This document shows, piece by piece, positions 8,073-15,595 of a stretch of DNA of 64,000 nt; position 1 is the first letter of the stretch; each line of letters starts with the position of its first letter. The DNA is from Janthinobacterium sp. TND4EL3 (GTDB taxonomy: Bacteria; Pseudomonadota; Gammaproteobacteria; Burkholderiales; Burkholderiaceae_D). The stretch is taken from assembly GCF_900156175.1 (NCBI RefSeq), contig NZ_FTMV01000010.1, positions 124,001-188,000 of the forward strand, in the 5' to 3' direction. Below the pieces are notes generated by a model. It made no database searches. It was given only the letters and a program-made list of their open reading frames with translations, and had not been told where the DNA came from. The position numbers were made by a program, and so were the translations under genes.

Positions 8073-9440
8073 ATGAGTATTCCGTTGTTTGATGTGAATT
8101 CGCAAGAACCCCTGTTCGATCCCGAGCAGCGGCGTACCCTGGCGGAAGCGGCCTTGCGCTCGATTACGGCATCGACGGCGCGCGCCCGCGGCGACGACTT
8201 CCTGCGCATCCTCGTCAAGGACCTGGCCGAAGCGCTCGATGTCAAATACGTCATTGCCGGGCGCCTGATCAGCATGGACGATGGCAGCGAAGGCATCCGC
8301 ACCCTGGCCCTGTGGGGCGGCGACGGCTACCAGCCCAACATCGAATACAGCCTGCAGCACACGCCGTGCCAGGATGTGACGTGCCAGAGCATGTGTTTTC
8401 ACGGCAGCGATATCCAGCGTCGCTTTCCACTCGATACCCTCCTGGTCGACATGCATGCGGAAAGCTATGTGGGCATGCCGCTGATCGATACCGAGGGCCG
8501 CACCCTGGGCATCCTGTCGGCCATCGATACGCGTCCCATCGATGAAAACAAGCGCTTGCTGGCCTTGCTGCTGCTGTCGATCTTTTCGGCCCGCAGCGCG
8601 GCCGAGCTGCAGCACCAGGAACGTACCCAGCAACTGGAAGAAATCGTGCGCGTGCGCACGGAATCGCTGCTGGCGGCGCAGGCCAACCTGATCGAGCAGG
8701 AGCAGATGGCGGCCCTCGGTTCGCTGGTGGCGGGCGTGTCGCATGAAGTCAATACGCCCATCGGCGTGGCGCTGACGGCCGCGTCGAGCATGGGCAGCTA
8801 TGCCGACCAGCTGGTGCAGTTGCTGGGCGGTGCCAAGGTCAGCCGTGCCGAGCTGATCGACATTGCCGAGGCACTCAAGGGCGCGGCGGCCTTGATCGAA
8901 CGCAACCTGGCGCGCGCTGCCGACCTGATCGGCAATTTCAAGCAGCTGGCCGTCGACCAGGTCAGCGAATACGTGGCCGACCTGGCGCTGCATGACTATG
9001 TGCACGGCCTGGTGTCGGCGCACAGCCCGGAACTGCGCAAGGCGGCGCTGGGCGTGGAACTCGATATCGCCCCCGATTGCCAGGTGCGCCTGGCTGCCGG
9101 CAAGCTGTCGCAAATCCTCTCGAACCTGTTGATGAACAGTGCGCGCCACGGCTATCCGCATGGCGGGCCGGGGCGCATCACCATACGCGCGCGCATCGAG
9201 GCGCCCGATGCCGGTGCGCCATGGCTGCTGCTGGAGTTTTCCGACGACGGCGTCGGCCTGGCGCCAGCCGTGCGCGAGCATATGTTTGAACCGTTTTTCA
9301 CCACCAAGCGGGGCCAGGGCGGCTCCGGCCTGGGCATGCACATCGTCTATACCATCGTGCAGCAACTGGGCGGCCAGATCAGCGCCGTCGATGCCACTCC
9401 CGGCTGCCATATTCATATCAGGCTGCCGCTGACCCACTGA
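8073..9440 (+). CDS. GAF-domain sensor histidine kinase, orphan
   Basis: The 455-residue protein has no membrane segment. Residues about 20-180 form a GAF-like sensor domain (DFLRILVKDLAEAL, VGMPLIDTEGRTLGIL) with the Cys-rich stretch CQDVTCQSMCF. A coiled coil leads to the phospho-acceptor His224 (GVSHEVNTPIG). The ATPase domain has the N-box NLLMNSARHG, the G1 box FSDDGVGL and GGSGLGMHIV. The HEVNTP variant is typical of cytoplasmic kinases with unusual dimerisation domains. No response regulator is adjacent, so its partner is unknown. The clustered cysteines could bind a metal or sense redox state, but that is speculation. A GGAG-like element lies before the ATG. Confidence 0.85.
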   Translation: MSIPLFDVNSQEPLFDPEQRRTLAEAALRSITASTARARGDDFLRILVKDLAEALDVKYVIAGRLISMDDGSEGIRTLALWGGDGYQPNIEYSLQHTPCQDVTCQSMCFHGSDIQRRFPLDTLLVDMHAESYVGMPLIDTEGRTLGILSAIDTRPIDENKRLLALLLLSIFSARSAAELQHQERTQQLEEIVRVRTESLLAAQANLIEQEQMAALGSLVAGVSHEVNTPIGVALTAASSMGSYADQLVQLLGGAKVSRAELIDIAEALKGAAALIERNLARAADLIGNFKQLAVDQVSEYVADLALHDYVHGLVSAHSPELRKAALGVELDIAPDCQVRLAAGKLSQILSNLLMNSARHGYPHGGPGRITIRARIEAPDAGAPWLLLEFSDDGVGLAPAVREHMFEPFFTTKRGQGGSGLGMHIVYTIVQQLGGQISAVDATPGCHIHIRLPLTH

Positions 9441-9825
9441 AGGCGCCTGTGTCGTCTGGGCCGTCATCGTTTCCCTCTTCAATGTATTGCTAAATGGCAT
9501 CATTCGTCAAATACGCGCAGGCATATTTGTGAAAACGGGCGCGAGTGTTGTTTCTATGTATAAATTGGAAATTCAATTATTGACACTGAATTTACGTCAT
9601 GTTTTGATGAAATTTCTCAGCTTGTAACAAAGCATTTGTAAAGTTACAGCAGGGTTGGCAGGGTGCCGCAAGACACCTTCCGGCTGTTTCGGCACATGTC
9701 GGTCGAATGCTGTATTGAGAGCTGAACCATACCTGTACGAAGACCGATAGTTGGAGTTTCAATGTATTAACCTTCATCCAAACGATGACGGCTTTCTTAA
9801 ATTTGCTTTATTCAAGGATATAACA
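9441..9825. other. AT-rich spacer and leader upstream of TBDR1
   Basis: No gene is visible here. The stretch holds the TBDR1 promoter (9580-9608) and an inverted repeat of TGTAAC (9623-9628) and GTTACA (9643-9648) just downstream of the predicted start site. The predicted leader is about 210 bases, long enough for RNA-level control. A frame open from 9751 into the receptor lacks a Shine-Dalgarno sequence and a signal peptide and is not the start. Confidence 0.6.
9580..9608 (+). promoter_or_regulatory. Sigma-70-type promoter of TBDR1 with extended -10
   Basis: TTGACA (9580-9585) is 17 bases from TTTGAT (9603-9608), which has an extended TG at 9600-9601. The same layout, with much of the spacer shared, occurs before TBDR5 on the other strand. 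Confidence 0.55.
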
Positions 9826-12678
9826 ATGCTTAAAGAGACCGTATTATCTCGCTCTGTGCGCCTGATGTTTTCAGGGATTGCCATTGGCGTGCTGGCTCAG
9901 CCAGTACTCGCACAAGAGACCGCACCTGCATCTCCTACTGTACAACGGGTGGAGATCACCGGGTCGAATATTCGCCGCGCGCAGGCTGAAGGTGTTTCTC
10001 CTGTTCAAACCCTGAACCGGGCAGATATCGAAAAATCGGGTAAGTCGACTGTGGCGGAATTGCTGCAGACGCTGGCGGTCGATAACCAGGGGTCGGTTCC
10101 TACCAGCTTCGGCAATGGTTTTGCCGCCGGCGCATCGGGCATTTCCCTGCGTGGCCTGGGCACCGCTTCCACGCTGGTGCTGCTCAATGGCCGACGCATC
10201 GCGCCATACGGTCTGGCAGATGACGGTCAAAAGGTCTTTTCCGACTTGAATATCATTCCCGCCGATGCTGTGGAACGCGTCGAGATTCTGAAGGACGGGG
10301 CTTCGGCAATTTACGGCTCCGATGCTATCGCAGGCGTGGTGAATATCATTTTGCGCAGCGATTTTCAGGGAACCACCCTGAAGGCCAGCTATGGACAGAC
10401 CGGTTATAGCGATGGCGCCGATGTGCGCCTGGCCGTGACGCATGGCTTTGGCGATATCGTCGCTGACAAGTACAACGTGGTCATGAGTGCCGAATATGGC
10501 AAGAAAAATGCCATCTGGAACCGCGACCGCTCCGACCGTGGCTATATTGGCGCTTCGGATTTGCGCCAGTACGGTTTTGATGCGCAACAGGCGCTCGGCG
10601 GTACGGGTGCCATTACGGGGAACAATGCCGCAGGCAGTGCAATCAACGGCAACGTGCGCAATCCGACGACGCTTGATTACTACAACCGCGGCAACCTGAA
10701 CGGCGTCGGTTTTACGCGCACCTTCCCTGGCGCTGCCTGCTCCAACTTCACCAAACATCCGCAAGGCGATCCAGGCGGCGGTTGCCTGATTGACGCACCG
10801 CAAATGTACAGCCAGATGCAGCCGAGCCAGGAAACGGGCAACGTCTTCCTGCGCGGCACCTTCCAGCTGAATTCGGACGTGCAGGCGTATACCGAAGCGA
10901 ACTATTTCACCAGCCAATCGTCTTCGTCCACGACACCGACCGGTATCAGCGGCAGCGTCGGCTACCCGGGCGGTCCTGTCAGCAATGCAGCCGTGGCCTT
11001 GGGCGCCAACCATCCTGACAATCCATACTTTGGCACCGCGGCGCGCTTCCGCTACCTGGCGGCCGATCTTGGCCCTCGCGTCAGCAATATCGATTCGACG
11101 TTCACCCGCTTCGTCGCCGGCCTGAAAGGCAGCGCCGCCGGATGGGACTTCGACACGGCCCTGCTGTATTCGCAAAACAAGGTGTCCAACGACCGCTCCG
11201 GCTATCTGCAGCGCGACGTGATGTTTGCATTGCTTAACCCGACAGCGGCGAACGTGGCCGCCGCGAAGAACAACCCCGCATATGCGGCGTTGCCTGCAGG
11301 TAGCTACTGGCGCATCGGCGAAAATGCGGGCTTGAACTCGGCCGCCTTGTACGCTGCCCTGGCGCCGAAAATATCCAACGATGCAACGACCAAAATGTCG
11401 CAGATCGACTTCAAGGCATCGCGCGAGCTGATGGCCTTGCCGGGGGGCGCGCTGGGCATCGCCGTCGGTGCGGAATACCGCCACGAATCGACCGAACTGG
11501 CGCCGACGGCGGGCACGGACAAGGGTAATATTGTCGGCCTGGGCTATTCGGCGTACGAAGGCAGCCGCAGTGTCACGGCTGCGTATACGGAGCTGGTGGC
11601 GCCGGTATGGAAGGGCGTCGAACTGTCGGGCGCCGTCCGCGCCGACCATTTTTCCGATGTCGGCAATGCCTATACGCCAAAGGTGGGCTTGAAATGGATC
11701 CCGGTCAAGGAATTTGCCGTGCGCGGTTCCTTCGCCAAGGGTTTCCGCGCGCCGAGCGCTGCGGAAAACGGCAAGGGCGGCCTGGCGGCATTTTCGTCGG
11801 CCAGCGATCCGCTGCGTTGCGCATTGGGCGTGACGACCGCCTGCTCGGCCGCTTCGATTGCCATCATTACCTCGCCGAATCCTAATTTGTCGCCGGAAAA
11901 ATCGAAGAGTTCGAATATCGGCTTCGTGTGGGATCCATTGCCTAAGACCAACCTGACGGTGGACTTCTGGCAGATCAAGCGTACCAACGAGATCAACCAG
12001 GAACAGACGGACGCGGCAATTGCCGCCGGCCATGTGGCGCGCGATCCATCGACCGCGCAGGCCGGTATTCCTGGCGACCCGGGCGCCATCACGGCCGTAC
12101 TGGCGAACTATGTGAACTCGGCGCAGACGAAGGTACGCGGTGTCGACCTGGACTTCCGTCAAGGTTTCGACCTGGGCGCAGGTTACGGCAAGCTGACTTT
12201 CGATGCGAAGTGGACGCACCTGTTCACGTTCACGCGCACGGAAAAAGATGGCACCTCGCGTGACTTTGCGGGTACCCACGGCAATTGCGATGTGAGTAAC
12301 TGCATGGGAACGCCTGACAACCGTGTCAATCTGGGCCTGACCTGGGAGCTCAATAAGTTGCGTGTCTCGGGCACTGCAAACTACCGCGGCGCCTTGAAAA
12401 ACACCAACTTCAAGAACGATCCCGAAGGCTGCGCTTTCCACTACGCCAACGGCGAAGATGCGCCGGCAGGTTGCGAACTGGCTTCGTTCACCAGCGTCGA
12501 CTTGAATGCCCGCTACAAGATCAGCGACAAGATGGAGCTGTTCGGCACGGTGCAGAACCTGTTTGACAAACGCGCACCGCTTGATCCGCTGACCTATGGT
12601 GCAGTGTCCTACAACCCGCTGGACTTTGCCGGCGCAGTAGGCCGCTCGTTCTCGGGAGGCTTGAAGTACACCTTCTAA
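9826..12678 (+). CDS. TonB-dependent outer-membrane receptor (TBDR1)
   Basis: The 950-residue protein has a signal peptide (residues 1-30, ending PVLAQ) and an N-terminal plug with GSNIRR at 46-51, LLNGRRIAPYG and LKDGASAIYGSDAIAGVV. A long beta-barrel ends in the outer-membrane signature GGLKYTF. Such receptors import scarce ligands using TonB energy; the ligand cannot be read from sequence. Paired cysteines occur in putative surface loops (AACSNF...GGGC, LRCALGVTTAC, GNCDVSNC, GCAF...AGCEL). TBDR4 shares nearly the whole protein and TBDR7 shares the cysteine pattern. AAGGA precedes the ATG. It is monocistronic, ending at a terminator. Confidence 0.95.
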   Translation: MLKETVLSRSVRLMFSGIAIGVLAQPVLAQETAPASPTVQRVEITGSNIRRAQAEGVSPVQTLNRADIEKSGKSTVAELLQTLAVDNQGSVPTSFGNGFAAGASGISLRGLGTASTLVLLNGRRIAPYGLADDGQKVFSDLNIIPADAVERVEILKDGASAIYGSDAIAGVVNIILRSDFQGTTLKASYGQTGYSDGADVRLAVTHGFGDIVADKYNVVMSAEYGKKNAIWNRDRSDRGYIGASDLRQYGFDAQQALGGTGAITGNNAAGSAINGNVRNPTTLDYYNRGNLNGVGFTRTFPGAACSNFTKHPQGDPGGGCLIDAPQMYSQMQPSQETGNVFLRGTFQLNSDVQAYTEANYFTSQSSSSTTPTGISGSVGYPGGPVSNAAVALGANHPDNPYFGTAARFRYLAADLGPRVSNIDSTFTRFVAGLKGSAAGWDFDTALLYSQNKVSNDRSGYLQRDVMFALLNPTAANVAAAKNNPAYAALPAGSYWRIGENAGLNSAALYAALAPKISNDATTKMSQIDFKASRELMALPGGALGIAVGAEYRHESTELAPTAGTDKGNIVGLGYSAYEGSRSVTAAYTELVAPVWKGVELSGAVRADHFSDVGNAYTPKVGLKWIPVKEFAVRGSFAKGFRAPSAAENGKGGLAAFSSASDPLRCALGVTTACSAASIAIITSPNPNLSPEKSKSSNIGFVWDPLPKTNLTVDFWQIKRTNEINQEQTDAAIAAGHVARDPSTAQAGIPGDPGAITAVLANYVNSAQTKVRGVDLDFRQGFDLGAGYGKLTFDAKWTHLFTFTRTEKDGTSRDFAGTHGNCDVSNCMGTPDNRVNLGLTWELNKLRVSGTANYRGALKNTNFKNDPEGCAFHYANGEDAPAGCELASFTSVDLNARYKISDKMELFGTVQNLFDKRAPLDPLTYGAVSYNPLDFAGAVGRSFSGGLKYTF

Positions 12679-12683
12679 GCACA

Positions 12684-12710
12684 CGATGGCGCCTCTCCGG
12701 GGCGCCATCG
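12684..12710. other. Strong hairpin after TBDR1
   Basis: CGATGGCGCC pairs perfectly with GGCGCCATCG across a seven-base loop, three bases after the stop codon region. There is no T-run; it may protect the mRNA 3' end or assist the terminator just downstream. Confidence 0.5.
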
Positions 12711-12727
12711 AATGCCTGCGACAACTG

Positions 12728-12757
12728 GCCGGACCCCTCACAGGGTCCGGCTTTTTT
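12728..12757 (+). terminator. Rho-independent terminator of TBDR1
   Basis: GCCGGACCC pairs with GGGTCCGGC across a six-base loop, followed by six T. It separates TBDR1 from the convergent FAD dehydrogenase gene. Confidence 0.9.
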
Positions 12758-12792
12758 CATGGCAGGCCCGCAGGGGGCCGTTGGCGCGCTGC

Positions 12793-14424
12793 CTAGCCGC
12801 GCGCGGCCATCGACAGGGCCACCGCTTCGGCCACCTTGATGCCGTCGACGGCTGCCGACAGGATGCCGCCCGCGTAGCCGGCCCCTTCGCCGGCGGGGAA
12901 CAGGCCCCGCGTGTTCAGGCTTTGCAGGTCATCGTCGCGGCGCTTGATGCGGATCGGCGACGAGGTGCGCGTTTCCACGCCCGTCAGCACGGCGTCTGCT
13001 TTGTAATAGCCCTTGATCTGCTTGTTGAATGCCGGAAACGCTTCGCGCAGGGCCGTGATCGCGTACTCGGGCAGGGACGGCGCCAGGTCCGTCAGGTGCA
13101 CGGCCGGCTTGTAGGAGGGAATCACGCTGCCAAACTCGGTCGAGGCGCGGCCAGCCACGAAATCGCCGACCAATTGCCCTGGGGCATCGTAGTTGCCGCC
13201 GCCGAGGGCGAACGCGCGTTCTTCCAGTTCGCGCTGCAGGGCGATGCCGGCCAGCGGGTCGCCCGGGTAGTCGGCCGGCGTGATGCCGACGACGATGGCG
13301 CTGTTGGCGTTGCGCTCGTTGCGCGAATACTGGCTCATGCCGTTCGTCACCAGGCGGCCCGGTTCGGAGGCGGCTGCCACCACCGTGCCGCCCGGGCACA
13401 TGCAGAAGCTGTAGACGGAGCGGCCATTGCTGGCGTGGTGCACCAGCTTGTAGTCGGCCGCACCCAGAATCGGGTGGCCGGCGCTGGGGCCGAAGCGGCA
13501 GCTGTCGATCAAGGATTGCGGATGTTCCACGCGGAAACCGATCGAGAATGGTTTCGCCTCGATGTACACGCCGCGCTTGTGCAGCATTTCAAAGGTGTCG
13601 CGCGCGCTGTGGCCGATGGCCAGCACGACGTGGTTGCTGGCGATGGTTTCGCCATTGGCCAGCACCACGCCGCGCACCTGGCCGCCGTCCGGGCCGGGCA
13701 CGATGTCGAGATCGACCACCTTGCTCTCGAAGCGGTATTCGCCGCCCAGCTGCTCGATATTGGCGCGCATCTCTTCGACCATCTTGACGAGGCGGAAGGT
13801 GCCGATGTGCGGCTTGCTTACATACATGATTTCTTCCGGCGCGCCGGCCTTGACGAATTCCGTCAGCACCTTGCGGCCATAGTGTTTCGGGTCCTTGATC
13901 TGGCTGTACAGCTTGCCGTCCGAAAAGGTGCCGGCGCCGCCTTCGCCGAACTGGACGTTCGATTCCGGGTTCAGTTCACGCTTGCGCCAAAAGCCGAAGG
14001 TGTCGACCGTGCGTTCGCGCACCTGCTTGCCCCGTTCCAGGATGAGGGGGCGCAAGCCCATCTGCGCCAGGATCAGCGCCACGAACAGGCCGCAGGGGCC
14101 CGTGCCGATGACGATGGGGCGCGCTTCACTGGTGTGGCCAGCCAGCTGTTCGCCACCAGCAACGAATTTGTAGTCGGTGTCGGGCGCTGGCATCAGGTGC
14201 ACATCGTGCTGCAGGCGCGCCAGCACGGCCGCTTCATTCTTGACCTCGACGTGCAGCGAGTAAATCAACACCACGGCGCTGCGCTTGCGCGCGTCATAGC
14301 TGCGCTTGAAGACGGTAAAGCCGATCAGGTCGGCAGCGGCGATGCCGAGGCGCGCCAGGATGGCGGCGGGCAGGGCCGCTTCGTCGTGTTCGAGGGGGAG
14401 TTTTACTTCGTTGAGTCGCAACAT
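12793..14424 (-). CDS. FAD-dependent dehydrogenase (COG2509-like)
   Basis: The 543-residue protein has an N-terminal domain of about 100 residues, then the FAD-binding Rossmann motif VIGTGPCGLFVALILAQMG (GxGxxG at 107-112). The family-specific GGAGTFSDGKLYSQIKD follows. A Cys-containing segment (YSFCMCPGGTVVAAAS) and a C-terminal FAD motif (GLFPAGEGAGYAGGILSAA) complete the fold. These COG2509 proteins are predicted oxidoreductases related to geranylgeranyl-reductase-like flavoproteins; the substrate is not known. It is cytoplasmic, transcribed alone, and convergent with TBDR1. The start is the first ATG of the conserved frame. Confidence 0.88.
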   Translation of the reverse strand: MLRLNEVKLPLEHDEAALPAAILARLGIAAADLIGFTVFKRSYDARKRSAVVLIYSLHVEVKNEAAVLARLQHDVHLMPAPDTDYKFVAGGEQLAGHTSEARPIVIGTGPCGLFVALILAQMGLRPLILERGKQVRERTVDTFGFWRKRELNPESNVQFGEGGAGTFSDGKLYSQIKDPKHYGRKVLTEFVKAGAPEEIMYVSKPHIGTFRLVKMVEEMRANIEQLGGEYRFESKVVDLDIVPGPDGGQVRGVVLANGETIASNHVVLAIGHSARDTFEMLHKRGVYIEAKPFSIGFRVEHPQSLIDSCRFGPSAGHPILGAADYKLVHHASNGRSVYSFCMCPGGTVVAAASEPGRLVTNGMSQYSRNERNANSAIVVGITPADYPGDPLAGIALQRELEERAFALGGGNYDAPGQLVGDFVAGRASTEFGSVIPSYKPAVHLTDLAPSLPEYAITALREAFPAFNKQIKGYYKADAVLTGVETRTSSPIRIKRRDDDLQSLNTRGLFPAGEGAGYAGGILSAAVDGIKVAEAVALSMAARG

Positions 14425-15429
14425 GGTGTGTATTTTTTAAAAATTGCCGGGCTCCGTATCTAGCGGAGAGTGTGTCGTGCCGCGCAAGGGCATCAGGGTG
14501 CTATTTTACCCGCATGTCCAGGCACCGGTCATGGCCGGACTGAACTGGCGGGGCCGATCCTGGAACGGTTGACGTTCATCCGTGCGGTGCGGTGTCCGGG
14601 ACGCCGCCAGCGAAACCGTTGCCGCAGTGGAGAGCGAGACGGCCATTTTCATTCCGGTCAGCTGTTTTATAAAATTGCACTGATATCCAATTTTCTGCCA
14701 GTTACTCAATGGCAACGCAGTCCATATACAAATTCAACTGTTTTATAAAGTACTGCGTGCGCGACATTTCAAAAATGCCGCCTTATGCGTAATGCGAGAA
14801 TAAACATATACGCATTGCGTATTTTTGGTATTAACTCTCTCGCCGGATGTAATACAAGAGTGGCTCTTGTCTGCCCTGTATTGCCGTAACAGGGATTTTT
14901 TGCATCGTGATGGTGCAGGCATGTGCCAGGTTTGTGCATGTTAATGGCGCGATCCGGATTATTGTTTTTATGAAATCCCCGAATTTGTGGCTTGCATGGT
15001 AAATGGGAAATAGTGCCGTGTTGTCGTGTATCCCTTTTACGTGCCGTCGATTGCCTTGCCGCAACTGACAGGGCACCTGCCGGCTGCGCCCCGTTGAGCC
15101 TTGTGCGCAGGCCCGGTACATGCGCCACCAGCCGTCCTTCGCGCCGCTGACAGGTGTTGTTTTATTTCGCAAGCAACGGTGTGAAATTGGCTTTCATGAT
15201 TGACAATGTTGCAGTCGCATGCTCAACTGGAAGGCTTGCAATGTCTCCTGTATCGATAGCCGTCACAGTCCCTGTTTGTGTGTATGGCCACGCCATTCCG
15301 CCTCCCCTGGCCGCGCGCCGCGCGCCTGTCACTGCCTCGTTCCTGCCACGCAGATGTGAAGAAAATCCTTACTGTTGTAATTAAGTGTAACTTGAGTAGA
15401 TAAATTTGCAGTTTATTGAAAGAAATGTT

Positions 15430-15445
15430 CTAGTGTATCCACTAG
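15430..15445. promoter_or_regulatory. Perfect inverted repeat upstream of TBDR2
   Basis: CTAGTG and CACTAG flank TATC. Two bases downstream a second perfect repeat starts. The pair could be a tandem operator or the first hairpins of a folded leader. Confidence 0.45.
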
Positions 15446-15446
15446 G

Positions 15447-15467
15447 CAAAATGTCCATCACATTTTG
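15447..15467. promoter_or_regulatory. Second perfect inverted repeat upstream of TBDR2
   Basis: CAAAATGT and ACATTTTG are exact complements separated by five bases. A weaker hairpin (AATTG/CAATT core, 15510-15538) and CAAGC/GCTTG (15561-15580), close to the Shine-Dalgarno sequence, follow. Together they suggest a structured 5' region. Confidence 0.5.
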
Positions 15468-15595
15468 TAAAACAAGCCGGGGGGTGAACGGCGGTCCTAG
15501 CTCGGGTTGCCAGGAGAATTGAACCCACAATTCCTTGGTCAACAGTCAGTTGCACATAAGCAAGCTGTGAGAGTGGCTTGTACGGAGAAAAAAAA

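Larger units (their letters stand above)
14425..15595. other. 1.2-kb AT-rich intergenic region upstream of TBDR2
   Basis: I find no convincing gene. Short open frames on both strands lack Shine-Dalgarno sequences and have Cys/His/Pro-rich, non-protein-like composition. The stretch holds two copies of CTGTTTTATAAA (14662-14673 and 14738-14749), a weak hairpin near 14785-14825, and from 15430 a series of inverted repeats leading to TBDR2. It is by far the longest gene-free segment in the window and could hide a small RNA or the scar of a lost gene. Confidence 0.55.

Noticed and set aside
9871-12741. Very long open frames antisense to the receptor genes (for example 956 codons opposite TBDR1 and 968 opposite TBDR2)
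   Set aside because: They are a by-product of GC-rich codon use on the coding strand, lack domains, and overlap clear receptor genes along their whole length.
12929-13399. 156-codon frame inside the FAD dehydrogenase gene
   Set aside because: It is an out-of-frame Arg/Pro-rich shadow of the dehydrogenase.
14470-15384. Several short open frames in the gap before TBDR2
   Set aside because: None has a ribosome-binding site, a family motif or protein-like composition.
15500-15540. tRNA-like T-arm on the minus strand before TBDR2 (GGGTTCAATTC)
   Set aside because: No matching acceptor, D-arm or anticodon stem can be assembled around it; it is better explained as one of the leader hairpins.
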